Origin: Aulostomus chinensis
Lineage: Eukaryota > Chordata > Actinopteri > Syngnathiformes > Aulostomidae
Length of the DNA stretch: 64,000 bases
NCBI GenBank assembly: GCA_037954235.1
Contig: JBBMOA010000001.1
Coordinates: 1,353,001 to 1,417,000 of the forward strand
Direction of reading: 5' to 3'
Made by a program: the position numbers and the translations under genes. This document shows, one piece after another, positions 20,184 to 30,480 of this stretch. Position 1 is the stretch's first letter; each line of letters opens with the position of its first letter. The notes under the pieces were generated by a model. That model saw only the letters and a program-made list of their open reading frames with translations, searched no databases and was not told the DNA's origin.

Positions 20184-20307
20184 CTGTCCCCTCTTGTTGG
20201 ACACGCTTGGGGAAGAACGTGTCGAGTTTTGGAAATTTGGCTGCTTTTCTTTTCCGGAGTCTCTCTTTTTTGGCTCCTCCTTTCTCCTTCCTCTTACTGG
20301 GCAACAT
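20184..20307 (-). CDS. First coding exon, hAT/ZMYM-like gene
   Basis: Minus-strand exon starting at ATG 20305-20307 (MLPSKRKEKGGAKKERLRKR, then KAAKFPKLDTFFPKRVQQEG). It ends at a good donor, ACAG|GTAAAT, at 20184/20183. A short Lys/Arg-rich start followed by 'F.KLD.FF' is, as I recall it, typical of the first exon of hAT-derived ZMYM/TTF-type transposase genes in fish. In such proteins it precedes a TTF zinc finger, and I find none of that downstream. The exon sits next to CpG-rich sequence (20320-20540), which fits a promoter. It may be the orphaned 5' end of a hAT element or of a host gene. Confidence 0.5.
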
Positions 20308-20319
20308 TCTTCATGGCTT

Positions 20320-20540
20320 CTGACTGCAAGGCGGCCGCTGAGTGGTGGTACTACAACTAGATGGGTCTGTTTCTCATTTTAACACAAAAACAAACAAACC
20401 GCTGTTTCTGCGTTTTTACCAGAAATATATATTTTTAAATGCCTGCTCACACCGGCCCATCCGGCCGCCGGGAGCACCGGCCATTCAGGAAAACTCCCGG
20501 TCCTCCAGATGGCCACTCCGAGCCTGAGTGTCTCCCTCAG
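20320..20540. promoter_or_regulatory. CpG-rich segment upstream of the 20.3-kb exon
   Basis: Visibly CpG-rich relative to its surroundings (gcggccgc at 20331-20338, and 'ccggccgccgggagcaccgg' near 20460). It lies immediately upstream of the minus-strand exon. A promoter or hAT terminal-region role is inferred from position only. Confidence 0.35.
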
Positions 20541-21396
20541 ACGGCATGGGCCCGCTGACCAGCCACTGCCCTCCGTGATGATGGGTCACCTGTCAGGATG
20601 AGGCATTGTGCATCAGTGGAGTTCGCCGTCAAGACGCTGCCAAGTGGCCTGTCATCAACCTCCAGTTGTGGAGACTCCACAGGCTAAAGATGGGAGGGAG
20701 AAGAAGAAGTGAGAACCACCCCTCAGTGTAGCACAGCACAGAGGGATTGAAGCACAAGTAGCACTGAGACCACAGGTGGTGGAGAGTTTAAGAAAGAGAA
20801 ACCAGAGCTGAGCAGCAGTAGAAATCAAGGTGGGTCCTTCCATCAAACTGATCCTGTGCAGCTGTCACCACTGCCTGTGGGAATGGATTTGTTCATGCTG
20901 ACACTTAGCAGTTGTGTTTGATTGATGTGACTCTCTCACCACTCCTGCTGGTGCTACCACATTCTGTCCTGATGACTGTTGTTTCTGTCTGTTTAAAGCT
21001 CTGCTCACAGTTGAACCTGTTGACTCTCCAGTCCTTTTAGCATTGGGACAAGTTCAAAGATTGAAGTACACTGATAAACCTCAGTTAAAGTTCTTCAGTG
21101 CTGCTCACTTAAAATTCAAAAGTGCTCTAATGACTCAAAACATTGTGGTGCTATGAGGTTTTTACATTTCTGAGTTATCAGAGCTTCATATTTTAACTAG
21201 TTCTTGACTGCTTGGTCTTCCTGTAGGCGATAAGCAGGTTTGGTCCATTCTGTCACTGCAACATCAAAGACCAAATTCTGAGATCAAAAAGTAAAAAAAA
21301 TCATCTGAATTCAAAGTATTTTGAAGTCAAGTTTTGGAAGTCGACCATGAACTGGGTTCTCCTTTCAGACAAGGATCAGGGTGAATATTTGTTCCC
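20541..21396. other. Non-coding, nothing recognised
   Basis: No domain-bearing frame, splice-bounded exon or named repeat was seen. Confidence 0.45.
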
Positions 21397-21404
21397 ATGA
21401 TGTC

Positions 21405-21640
21405 CTCCTTAAACAGTGGTGGTAAAAGTACTCAACTCCAGTACTTGAGTCAAAGTATTGATACTCAGAGTCAAATCTTACTCAACGACAACAAAAAGTT
21501 GCTTGGCCAAAATTTTACTCAAGTTAAAGTAACCAGGAACTTTTTTTTTCAAAAATACTTCAGTATTCAAAAGTACAAAGTACCGATGTCAGTACATTGC
21601 TGTAGTTTTTTTCAGTGCTTTTTCAGACTCTGAAACCATC
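21405..21640. repeat. Dispersed fish repeat of the 'AGTACT' type
   Basis: The sequence 'ggtggtaaaagtactcaact' with 'gtacttgagtcaaagtattg', 'tttactcaagttaaagtaac' and 'caaaagtacaaagtacc' is the familiar AAGTACT-rich dispersed repeat of teleosts. I believe it is a small non-autonomous DNA element but do not assign a family. Confidence 0.6.
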
Positions 21641-21699
21641 CAATGATGAAGTCCGACATGTAGAACAACTCTAGTCCCCTTTAGTCCACTGGAGTCCTC

Positions 21700-22487
21700 C
21701 TCTAGTAGGACGCATCACCAACAAGGATGAGTCTGAATCCAGAGAGGAGGTGGAACACCTGGTGCAGTGGAGCAGAGCAGACAACCTCTGCATCAGCGTC
21801 CAGAAGACTAAGGAGATGGAGGTGGACTTTCAGAGGGTCAGGCACCCTCCCCCCCTGCACATCAGTGGCACAGCTGTGGAAGTGGTCTCCAGCTCCAGGT
21901 ACCTGGGTGTGCACATATCCAGTGAGCTCACCTGGAGTGCCAACACCTCCCATCTGGTGAGGAAGGCCCAGCAGCGTCTCTACTTCCTCAGGGAGCTGTG
22001 GAGAGCTGGACTGGAGAGCTCCGTCCTGAGGAACTTCTACCGCTGTGTGGTGGAGAGCGTCCTGTGCACCTGCATCACCGTGTGGCACGGAGCCACACGG
22101 CTGCTGAAAGATAGGCTCTGCAGAGGGGGGTCAAGGCTGCACAGAGAACTGTGGGGAGCAGTCCTCCCTCCATCTGGGACCTCTACACCTCACGATGCAA
22201 AGTGAGGGCCCTCCGCATCATGGAGGACTCCACCCATCCCGCCCACAGTCTGCTGCGTCCTCTCCCCTCTGGAAGGTGGTTGAGGAGCATCCGGAGCCGG
22301 ACCACCAGGCTCAGGAACAGTTTCTTCCCTGCAGCTGTCAGACTGCTGAACTGGAGCCCTGCTCTGTAGTCTCCACCCTCTCCCATCCACAGAGCAACAA
22401 CTGGTCCCTCATCCTCTAAGTGCAGTGTCCCTCAACTTGATACTTGGACATAGACTCTCTTGCCTTGTACATATACATTCTTTATAT

Positions 22488-22550
<63 letters not shown>

Positions 22551-22715
22551 TAGTATAAATCCTTCTTTAAATATCTTTTCTGTCTGTAAATCCTTATTTC
22601 TGTTCTCCACTCTTTATTATGCTATCTCTTGCTACCCCAGGACCAGAGTTCAATTTTCGTACCACCAACATGGAAATGTGAGTGGTTTGACAATCAAGAT
22701 CCTTGAATCCTTGAA
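21700..22715 (+). mobile_element. 5'-truncated L2-type LINE with 3' end
   Basis: The C-terminal part of a LINE reverse transcriptase on the plus strand: REEVEHLVQWSRADNL, KTKEMEVDFQRVR, RYLGVHISSELTW, LVRKAQQRLYFLREL. It shifts frame near 22130-22160 into LRIMEDSTHPAHSLL..LPSGR..RSIRSRTTRLRNSFFP. It is followed by a 3' UTR with a GATA tract and ends in tandem 8-bp 'ccttgaat' units (22699-22715), the short-repeat 3' end used by L2/CR1-group elements. It is truncated at the 5' side near 21700 and is inactive. Confidence 0.82.
22489..22551. repeat. (GATA)n microsatellite
   Basis: About 15 GATA units inside the L2 3' UTR. Confidence 0.95.
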
Positions 22716-23250
22716 TCCAAACGTCTACAGAAACATAAAAACTGCAGCATCAAAAACGATAAGGAGAGTGATTTTCATTTCAATGTTTTATTCAAAAGTC
22801 CCACAAAAGAAAGGAGTTTACTGTTCAGTCCACAAACAAACTCCAACTCTGCTTTCAAGAACTCATCACCCTGTTGAAGCTCTGGTCTCCATGGCAACAA
22901 AGCACACGCCTTCATAAAAGCTGTGAACCACTCAGGAGCCAGCCTGCATTTGTGTGTGGAAAGAGATAGAAACCCCAAAAGATGGTGCAAATTAGTCTCT
23001 CTCCTCAGCTTCAGTGTTCAGACACAGCAGTGTGTGTGTGTGTGTGTGTGTATGAGCAACAGCTGAACACAGGAGAGGAAACCAGAACACTGATCATTGA
23101 ATGTACAGCCACACTTCAACTCAATGAATGCTCTGCACAGAAGAATCCAGCTTCATTCCTGGATCAACAAGTCTTCTTCCAGCGAGTCAAACTCAATAAA
23201 AAAGCAAACAAATCCAAGCAAAGGACAAGGAACTCCAGCATTTTCCCTAT
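22716..23250. other. Non-coding, possible 3' UTR of the minus-strand zinc-finger gene
   Basis: Includes 'gttttattcaaaag' near 22785, i.e. AATAAAA on the minus strand, and a GT tract at 23031-23051. There is no coding frame. A closer candidate polyadenylation signal for the zinc-finger gene is AATAAA on the minus strand near 23275 (within 'cctttttattaac'), also present in copy 1 near 11490. Confidence 0.35.
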
Positions 23251-24874
23251 AAAAATACTCTCTTTAAACCTTTTTATTAACGGTCCTCATAAACTTGTCT
23301 TTTAATAAACTTTCTATTCTTCTGTTAACTTTAAGTTCACTGTTCAGTAACTGCATGGATGACAACAACAGAGATGCCTGTTTCTGAGTTGAGTCATTTG
23401 GAGGTTGATCTCATGGTAGATAAAACTGCAGGCTCACTGCTGCAGAAGCTTGCTTTTTCCTTTGTTTGGTGACGCATTTCCTTTGTTTGGCAGGAGGCAG
23501 GGTGAAGGGAAGTAGACCCAAATGAAGAGGAGGGGAAGGAGGGTGAACAAAAGAGGTTTGTTAAAGAGACTGGAGACTGGAGACGAGAGACTGGAGGTGA
23601 GAGACCAGGAAAACCTGCAGGCTTGAGACTTGCAGCTCGTGACTGGAGACTTGTGGCTCGTGACTGGCGGCTGTCACAATGCTTGACGTAGACTTCGACA
23701 CTACAACACAGCAGTACAATAAACACCACCACACTAACGACTCCATCGGTCCTTCAAAAAGAAGATCATTAACAACAGAGAACAGCTCTGTGGTAGAATT
23801 CAACACTTGGCAACTAAACAAGAGGCAGAATCGTCTAAAAATACATAAGAAGGTCCTCAGTAGAGCCAGAGCCGCTTCAGTAAACACAGAAACTGCTGCT
23901 AAACCAGATATTTCTTTAGACCAGTTTTATCAAATTAACAGTCCAGAACTTCATTCAATGATGACCTCATCAAAACCTTCATCCTGTCTCTTAGATTGTT
24001 TCCTACTAGGCTGCCTAAGGAAGTCTTCCCTCAGTGAGCACCTCTTTATTCAATCTGATTCCTCTGTCTGTCGTAACAGGATATGAACCACAGTCCTTGA
24101 AGGTAGCTGTCATTAAACCACTGCTTCAGAAGCCTCCTCTAGACCCTGAGGTTCCAGCCAACTATGGACTGATAGCTAACCTCCCCTCCTCTCTAAAATC
24201 CTGGAGAAAGCAGTTGTGTTGCAGCAGGTATCTGGAGGGTGGGGGGCTGTTCATTCAGCCCTACCTGGACCTCGCTCTCTTGTCATGCTTCACAGCCACA
24301 GCATGGCAGTGTTTTCTCCCCAGTATGGGTTCTCATGTGTCTTTCAAGACTTGCCTTAACTGAGAATTTTTTGCCACAAACTGAGCAGGGGAATGGTTTC
24401 TCCCCAGTGTGTGTTCTCATGTGTGATTCTAGATTTGCCTTATTTGACAATCTTGTGCCACAAACTGAGCAGGGGAATGGTTTCTCCCCAGTGTGCGTTC
24501 TCGTGTGTTTTTTCAGACACCCCTTTTCTGAAAACCTTTTGCTACAAACTGAGCAGGGGAATGGTTTCTCCCCAGTGTGTGTCCTCATGTGTTTTTTCAG
24601 ACACCCCTTTTCTGAAAACCTTTTGCCACAAACTGAGCAGGGGAATGGTTTCTCCCCAGTGTGTGTTCTCATGTGATTTTTCAGACTTCCCTTTACTGAA
24701 AACCTTTTGCCACAAACTGAGCAGGGGAACGGTTTCTCTCCAGTGTGTGTTCTCATGTGTCTTTTCATACATACCTTTTCTGAAAACCTTTTGCCACAAA
24801 CTGAGCAGGGGAACGGTTTCTCCCCAGTGTGCGTTCTCATGTGTGTACCTAAACCACTCCTGTATCTAAAACCT
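23251..24874. repeat. Segmental duplication, copy 2 (zinc-finger region)
   Basis: Direct-orientation counterpart of 11470-13282, about 11.8 kb away. It contains the same L2 RT fragment (about 23930-24240) and the same 3' half of the zinc-finger gene. Here the gene is complete across its finger exon. Confidence 0.9.
23930..24240 (+). mobile_element. L2-type RT fragment (duplicate copy)
   Basis: Same fragment as 12230-12565: SSKPSSCLLD, then VAVIKPLLQKP and LDPEVPANYGLIANLPSS in shifted frames. It predates the segmental duplication because both copies share it. Confidence 0.7.
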
Positions 24875-25535
24875 TTCCTGCATGTTGAGCACCTAAAAGG
24901 ACGCTCATCCTTCCTGACTTCTGTCTCAGATTCAGAAGGACCAAAGTTCACGTTCCTGATGATCTCGGATTCTCTTTCAGTCTTTAATTTTTGCTCTTTT
25001 GAGCTGCAATGACTCACTTCCTGTCCTGGGCTCAGTTTCTGAAGCAAATTCCTCCTTGAGCCAAAGGGTTCCTTGTGCTCAGAAGTGGCCGTGTTATCAG
25101 GTCTGACCCAATCATCCTCACTGACTTCAGGCTCAGCTTCAGAAGAGTCTGATATCTGGTCTTCAGTCTGGGGTTGTACAAGTGGATCTGGATCTACCTT
25201 GCTGGCTGGTTCTGGTTCTGGTCCTCCACACTCTTCTCCATCAGCTTCTGTTTTCAGAGGATGAACTGGGCTGCTGCTCAGAGACTCTTCTTTCAAGTTC
25301 TCCTCAGTTAGACTCTGATGAAGCTGTGGGAACTGAGGTTTCTCTTCGTCCCCTTCACTCTTCACAGGGACCAGAGTGAAGGGGAACGTGGTGATATCAG
25401 CCTCCTGCTGCCCTTGAAGCTGCCCTCCCTCCTCACTGGTCCAGACCTCCTCCCACTCCTCTTTAATGTGGGGGGGCTCTGGGTCCTGCAGCTCAGGGGG
25501 AACCTCTTCTTTAATCACCAGCAGCTGCTCCACAT
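24283..25535 (-). CDS. C2H2 zinc-finger protein, main exon (seven fingers)
   Basis: Minus-strand exon of about 417 codons that would encode a nuclear DNA-binding factor. The N-terminal half is acidic and repetitive: DVEQLLVIKEEVPPELQ, PEPPHIKEEWEE, VPVKSEGDEEKPQ. This is the usual second exon of a large teleost zinc-finger family. Seven C2H2 fingers of 28 residues with TGEKPFPCSVCG linkers follow, over roughly residues 215-411, then a short Cys-rich end (LPCCGCEA). The 5' edge is a splice acceptor (tgtcctgcag|AT): the first two exon bases complete a GAT codon, giving '(D)VEQLL'. The upstream in-frame ATG at 25546-25548 lies in intron sequence. All finger Cys/His pairs look intact. Whether it is expressed depends on a first exon; see 26935-26982. 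Confidence 0.85.
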
Positions 25536-25827
25536 CTGCAGGACACAAACAGCAACATCAGAAATCTCTTCATTTGACTCTGAAACAGCGGAGCAACAGA
25601 CAGAAACAGAAATCAACTCAATGAAAAGAGACGTCCTGCTACTGACGACCAGTCAGCAAACTGGGAACAGAAACGCTGGCTTCAGATGTTTGGATCAACG
25701 TTGTGTCACCCAGGTCAAAGGTCATAGGTCCCCTCTGCTGTATGGTTTTGTCTATTCATGATCACATCTGCTAGTCAGAATGTTCATTTCTAGAATGAGA
25801 CCCTGTAGGAGAATGAGAGTTCAGTCC
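25536..25827. other. Intron sequence upstream of the zinc-finger exon
   Basis: No coding feature. The polypyrimidine/acceptor is on the minus strand directly adjacent to 25535. Confidence 0.45.
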
Positions 25828-25839
25828 CTAGAACCAGAG
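25828..25839. repeat. Left target-site duplication of Penelope copy 2
   Basis: 'ctagaaccagag' is repeated exactly at 26538-26549, and flanking bases differ on both sides. Confidence 0.75.
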
Positions 25840-26537
25840 TTCTCAAAAGATGATCAAACTAGAAACTGGACTCTCCTCTTGTAAGTGAAGACGCCTCTCA
25901 TCCAAGAAGCTGCTTCAGTTCTAAAATTCAGTGGGAAGTCTCAGGTAGAGAACCACCCCAGGGGCATGGAAACAGGGTCGTTCAGGTCACCTGAATGAAG
26001 GCGTGAAAGCTCAGTGGATCTAGAGATGGCATTGTGGGGGGGTCATAAATGGTGTCTGAGCCCCCCCCCCCCCCCCCATGACCATATGTAGCAGGAGTTT
26101 CAGAGAAACTCAGAAGGATCTTTAACACACATCAGATCCCTGTGCACTTTAAGCCCAACAACACCATGAGACAGAAAACCTCAGCCTCAGACACCACCTG
26201 GCACCCACCTACAATGCCGTCCTCAGACCCTCCCCAGGAGGTGCAGCCAGCCTTCACGCCTTCATTCAGGTGACCTGAACGACCCCCCAAGAGGGTAACG
26301 ACCCAGAACTGAGGCCAAGGACTCACATCTCCACCTGATGAGCCTCTCGTTCTGGCCTGACCCCACTTGTTTTTGCCTCCACCCCTGGGGTGGTTCTGTT
26401 CCTGATACTTCCACTGAATTTTAGAACTGAAGGAGCTTCTTGGATGAGAGGCCAAACGTCTTCACTTACAAGAGGTGAGTCCAGCTGCCTGGCTTGAGAA
26501 TTAGGATGACCTGGAAAACTGAGAATATTCACAAATA
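25840..26537. mobile_element. Decayed Penelope-like element, inverted architecture
   Basis: The left part is an inverted Penelope 3' region: 'aagtgaagacgcctctcatc' near 25886 and 'cagttctaaaattcagtgg' are the reverse complement of 26400-26470. The right part is in plus orientation. It includes a coding remnant near 26090-26180 (VSEKLRR, then H.IPVHFKPNNTMRQK after one residue change) equal to the linker before GIY-YIG, followed by the 3' UTR and an 'aggatgacctgga' end. The arms also share 'tcaggtcacctgaatgaagg' and its complement. A run of 17 C (26061-26077) lies between the arms. RT and most of the nuclease are lost. It lies inside the zinc-finger gene's presumed intron, with a 12-bp target duplication. 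Confidence 0.82.
26061..26077. repeat. Poly-C tract
   Basis: Seventeen consecutive C at the junction between the inverted and direct halves of the decayed Penelope. Confidence 0.97.
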
Positions 26538-26549
26538 CTAGAACCAGAG
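26538..26549. repeat. Right target-site duplication of Penelope copy 2
   Basis: Exact 12-bp match to 25828-25839. Confidence 0.75.
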
Positions 26550-26860
26550 GTGACCTGTACTGATGCTCAACATGTCAACCACCAGAAAAAAGAGGAGAGA
26601 CACATACACACACACACACACACAGCCTGTCTTCAGTATAAAGCTGTGTTCTGTCTCGTTGGAAGACATCTCTGACTGTGTTGTTAGCAGGGCTGCTGTG
26701 AATCAAGAGGTTCTCCATCCATACCTGAGTCTCCATCACTGATTCCTCTCCTCCACCTCTTTCTGACACAACAATCCTGACAGTGACAGTCTGGGTTGGA
26801 GCTGAGCAAAGTTGGATCTGACCCCCGGAAACCGGACGGCGCCACCTACTTGTTGGGCGG
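26550..26860. other. Non-coding, CA tract
   Basis: CA tract at 26601-26624. The minus-strand frame here is partly microsatellite and has no recognised domain. It probably belongs to the zinc-finger gene's first intron. Confidence 0.45.
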
Positions 26861-27130
26861 GACGCAGCCAAGATGGCGCCCAGCGCGTCCCGGGCCTTTG
26901 GAGGTTTAACGGCTCCACCAACACCGAATAGCCGTCAACTGTTAAACACTTCCGACACCCGCAGCAGCTGCGCGGCGCACATGTTGAGGTTCTACCGGCG
27001 CCACTCAGCCTCCAGGAGACAAAGACCGAGGCCGGGGGTTCACGGACTTCTCCTTCTTTCCTGGTTGTTTGAAAACGAAAACCTCCCGCTTCTTCATCTT
27101 GAGAAGCGCGTGTTGATGACGTAAGTGGTG
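26861..27130. promoter_or_regulatory. CpG-rich promoter candidate for the zinc-finger gene
   Basis: CpG-rich segment (gacggcgcc, ggcgcccagcgcgtcccgg, gctgcgcggcgcac, gaagcgcgtg). It contains the YY1-like word AAGATGGCG at 26870-26878 on the plus strand and 'gtcacgtgac'-like sequence just beyond at 27157-27166. It surrounds the minus-strand MCAAQLLRVS start. Promoter activity is inferred from composition and position. Confidence 0.45.
26935..26982 (-). pseudogene. First-exon remnant of the zinc-finger family (MCAAQLLRVS)
   Basis: Minus-strand ATG at 26980-26982 reads MCAAQLLRVSEVFNS then stop (26935-26937). 'MCA.QLLRVS' is the common opening of first exons in the same teleost zinc-finger family; from memory, the family exon goes on for several tens of coiled-coil residues before splicing to the 'DVQQLLVIKEE' exon. 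Here the match ends after RVS and the frame closes within six codons. It could be a truncated exon, or a very short exon using a GT within 'cgggtgtcgg'. Orientation and order agree with its being upstream of 24283-25535. Confidence 0.55.
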
Positions 27131-27180
27131 ACGTCCGAAGCCTCGCCAGCCGTCAGTGACCACGTGACTGATTCAGGACC

Positions 27181-30065
27181 TTTTTTTTTTTTTTTTCTTT
27201 TTTATTATTTTATAGAGAAACAAATGCAGCCAGGGGGTTATGGACATACAGAGGCAAATTATACACAGAGCATTTGTTAAACAAAAACATTGAAAAGAGT
27301 ACACAGATTTAGGGTTTTCACAGCTTTGGTATTGTTCGATTTTTGGATGGATTTAATGTATTGCTTGGTTTCATTTTTAAAAATGAGGAAAAGTGTTTTT
27401 TTGTTTGTATAACGACATTTGTGGATGTGCCATTTTGCTAAGAGAATTATAAGATTAATAACATAAAATTTAGATCCATTAGTAGATTGAAAGTTGGTGA
27501 AACCAAACAATATATGTTCAAAACAAAGGGAAAGATGAGGCTCAATAGAAAAAAATAACAGGTTACAAATATCTTTCCAAAATTCCGAAGAGAAAGGGCA
27601 GGACCAGAATAAATGAAAAACATCTTCTGGGTGATCTACACAGAAAGAACAATTAGTATCAATATCTTTTTTAAAACGTTGTGAGAGAAAGACTTTAGAA
27701 GGGTAAATTTGATGGATTATTTTGAAAGATACTTCCTTTATCTTGTTATTAATTACATATTTAGCAGGTAAGTTCCAAATTTTTTTCCAGTCAAGGTTAT
27801 TAACAAAGTTGTTCCAATAGGATATTACACAAGGGATAGATACAACTTCTTTTTGGAATAATGAGCAAATATTACGATGACTACTGCGAGAGGGAGAGAA
27901 ACAAATTTGACCAACTTCCAGTTTGGTAGGATCAAGGGGTAAAAGAGATTGATTTTGAAATATTGTATTTTTAAATAACATGATGACTCCGGCAGGGATT
28001 GATTTTATAACTATGTTGAATTCATTTATTCATTCATTTTGATTGAGATATTATATTTTTGGGTAAATTCTTGATAACTAAGTAATGAACCATGTGAATG
28101 AAAAAACTGATGTACCATAAGTATATTGTGAGAAAACCAATGTGAATAAAATAGGGATTTGTTTCCATATAAGATGTCTTTATTATTCCATATATAGTAT
28201 CTATGGGGGGGAAAATTATGTTTGTAAATTAGTGACCAGGAAAGAAGCATCCGTCTATGAAAGTAGGATAGTTTTAAGGGGATTTTTTCAATGTTATAGT
28301 TACACAATAAAAGGAAATTAAGGCCTCCTATTTTAGAAAAAATAAAGTTAGGCATGAAGTTCCAGATAGAGGAAGGTTTCTTGAAGAATTGTTTTAGCCA
28401 ATTTATTTTGAACGTATTATTTAAAGTGTGAAAGTCTAAGAAATTGAGGCCACCTTTTTCATATGAGTTCATTATTACTGATTTTTTTATGTAATGAGTT
28501 TGGTTTTTCCATACAAAGTTAAATAACATTTTGTCAATCTCTCCTGAGACCTTTTTATTGACATCAAGACATAAAGCTGCGTATGTGAGGCGGGATATTC
28601 CCTCGGCTTTGGTTCATAAGATTCTGCCCCTCAGTGACAAATCTCTCTGCAGCCACTGATTCAGTTTTTTCTGGGTTTTGTCAATAATTGAATTATAGTT
28701 TAAAATGCATCTGGCTCTCCTATCCTTAGTAATGACAATTCCTAAGTAAGTAATAGAGTCTTTTATAGGTATACTGCATATAGAATGGACATTACAGGGT
28801 TTAAGAGCAAGCAATTCACATTTTTTTAAGTTCAAGCGAAGGCCAGATGCAAGAGAGAAAGTATTTATTAAATCAATAGCTAAGGCTATCTGAGAGCTAT
28901 CTTTTAGAAAGAAGGTCGTATCATCAGCCAGCTGGCTGATGATAATTTCGTTGTTCGCTATTGAGATACCCTTTATTGGACTAAGCTTTAAGGAGTCAGT
29001 GAGTAGATGCGTACAAAGCAAAAATAGATAAGGTGATGTAGGGCATCCCTGCCTGACACCACCTTTGAGGAAGAAACGAGGAGAAGTACCAGCATGTACT
29101 ATGTACTATGTATTGAGCAGTTTCCTTTTGTATACATTGTTTTAATGGCCCTACTGAAATATGTCCCAAAACCAAATTTTTCTAGAGCGTGGAACATGAA
29201 TTTGTGTTCGATTGTATCGAAAGCCTTGTAAAAGTCTAAAAAAAGAATGAAACTTTCATCAAGGATGAAATCAGAATAATCTATTAAATCAAGTACTAAT
29301 CTGACATTGTTGGCAATATGTCTATTTCTCATGAAGCCGGATTGTGTCTCATCTATTATGTAGTCTAAAACAGATTTAATTCTTTCAGCAAAAATCAGTG
29401 CAAATATTTTGTAATCGTTATTAGGTAGACAAATTGGGCGCCAGTTGTCGATCAGGAGTATATCTTTCTTTGGTTTTGGTATTAGAGTTATAAGGCCTTG
29501 GGTTAAAGTAGGAGGACAGGATTCATTGTCTATACATTCTGAGAAGAGGCCAAGGAGGAAAGGGCGCAAGCTGTTTGGAAAATGCTTTATAAAATTCAGA
29601 AGTAATGCCATCTGTGCCTGGAGCTTTGTTAAGCTTGAGATGATCAACAGCAGATGTAACTTCCAGTAGTGTTAGCGGTTTGTCACAGGATTCCTTTAAA
29701 TCAAAGTCAATTGACTTTGTTTCTGTGAGAGACCCCAGAAATGGACAGGTAGAATCTTCACAATATTTTGAGTCGTGTAATTTAGAATAAAAATCTGAAC
29801 AATATTTAGCGATTGTTGTAGGGTCACCTGTAATGCTCCCACCGACGTTTAGTTTTTGTATTGAGTTATTTTTGGCATGAAATTTCTCAAGACGAAAGAA
29901 ATAAGCAGTATTCTGCTCCCCTTCCTCGAGCCATCTTCTTCTACTTCTCACAAAAGCCCCCTCAGCCTTCAGTCTGTAGATATCATCTAGTTTGTTTTGC
30001 AAGCTGATTAAATGTTGAGAATCACTCTCAGTTAAGTTTCCATGAGTTTTTTGTGTTATTGGCCA
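27181..30065 (-). mobile_element. L1-Tx1-type LINE, broken, 5' truncated
   Basis: Minus-strand non-LTR retrotransposon with an A-rich 3' tail, seen as poly-T at 27181-27196 on the plus strand. Reading 30065 to 27277 the frames give GAFVRSRRRWLEEGEQNTAYFF (shown split: GAFVRSRRRW / LEEGEQNTAYFF), LNKAPGTDGITSEFYKAF, LIPKPKKD..NWRPICL, ETQSGFMRNRHI, LDFYKAFDTIEH, LADDTTFF, LRLNLKKCELLA and TYLGIVITKD. A C-terminal 'PEDVFHLFWSCPFSSEFW' region follows. The order matches L1/Tx1-group ORF2 from the pre-RT segment to the C-terminus. The endonuclease part is missing, and at least four frame breaks separate the blocks (near 29600, 29060, 28570 and 28000). I could not find a target duplication. Confidence 0.88.
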
Positions 30066-30480
30066 ACAATTGTTGTTTGTGACCGGAAGAAAACCAAGGA
30101 ATCCGACAAGAGCCCCGTAAACAATACAAAGACAAAGCCACACCCCCTAGCGGCTTGGCGGTGTATTGCAGAGCAACGCGTTCCCTCGACGCAGAATAAA
30201 CCAGGCTTTCCAGTCGCACCTGTTTTACGCCCCCGTGCCAGATAAGGACCCCCATCGGGCTGTGCCACCCTGGAGGGAGCGCGTCTCCCAGTCAGTCAGC
30301 GGAACCATGCGGATCCGGGCCGGAGCTGTGGGAAGGAGCGCCAATTGTATCGGGTTGTTGTTTTCTGGACTGCAGCAGAACAGGAGCAGCCGGGACTGGA
30401 ATGTAGAAGTAGGTTATCTTGAAGTTGACTCAGTTATGGTGAACGATATTGGGGTTCAACACTTTAATGAGCTTTAAGGC
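30066..30480. other. GC-richer promoter/exon-like segment, unrecognised
   Basis: Begins just beyond the LINE 5' break. It contains an ETS-type ACCGGAAG (30082-30089) and a CACCCC box near 30140, and is CpG-rich to about 30340. A plus-strand ATG at 30307 opens a frame without a recognisable domain. It might be the 5' exon of the hAT-derived gene that follows, or part of the hAT element's end ('tgtgccaccctg' at 30263 resembles a hAT terminus only loosely). Confidence 0.3.

Noticed and set aside
25536..25548. ATG at 25546-25548 as the start of the zinc-finger protein
   Set aside because: It lies upstream of a tgtcctgcag acceptor that matches the family's exon boundary, so the codons before 25535 are intronic.
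26873..27124. 83-codon plus-strand frame beginning in aagATGGCG
   Set aside because: Its composition follows the CpG-rich segment and it overlaps the minus-strand first exon. The ATGGCG fits a YY1-like site better than a start codon, and no domain is visible.
27181..30110. Target-site duplication for the L1-Tx1 element
   Set aside because: I compared 'gactgattcaggacc' at the tail side with the region near 30050-30110 and found no convincing match.
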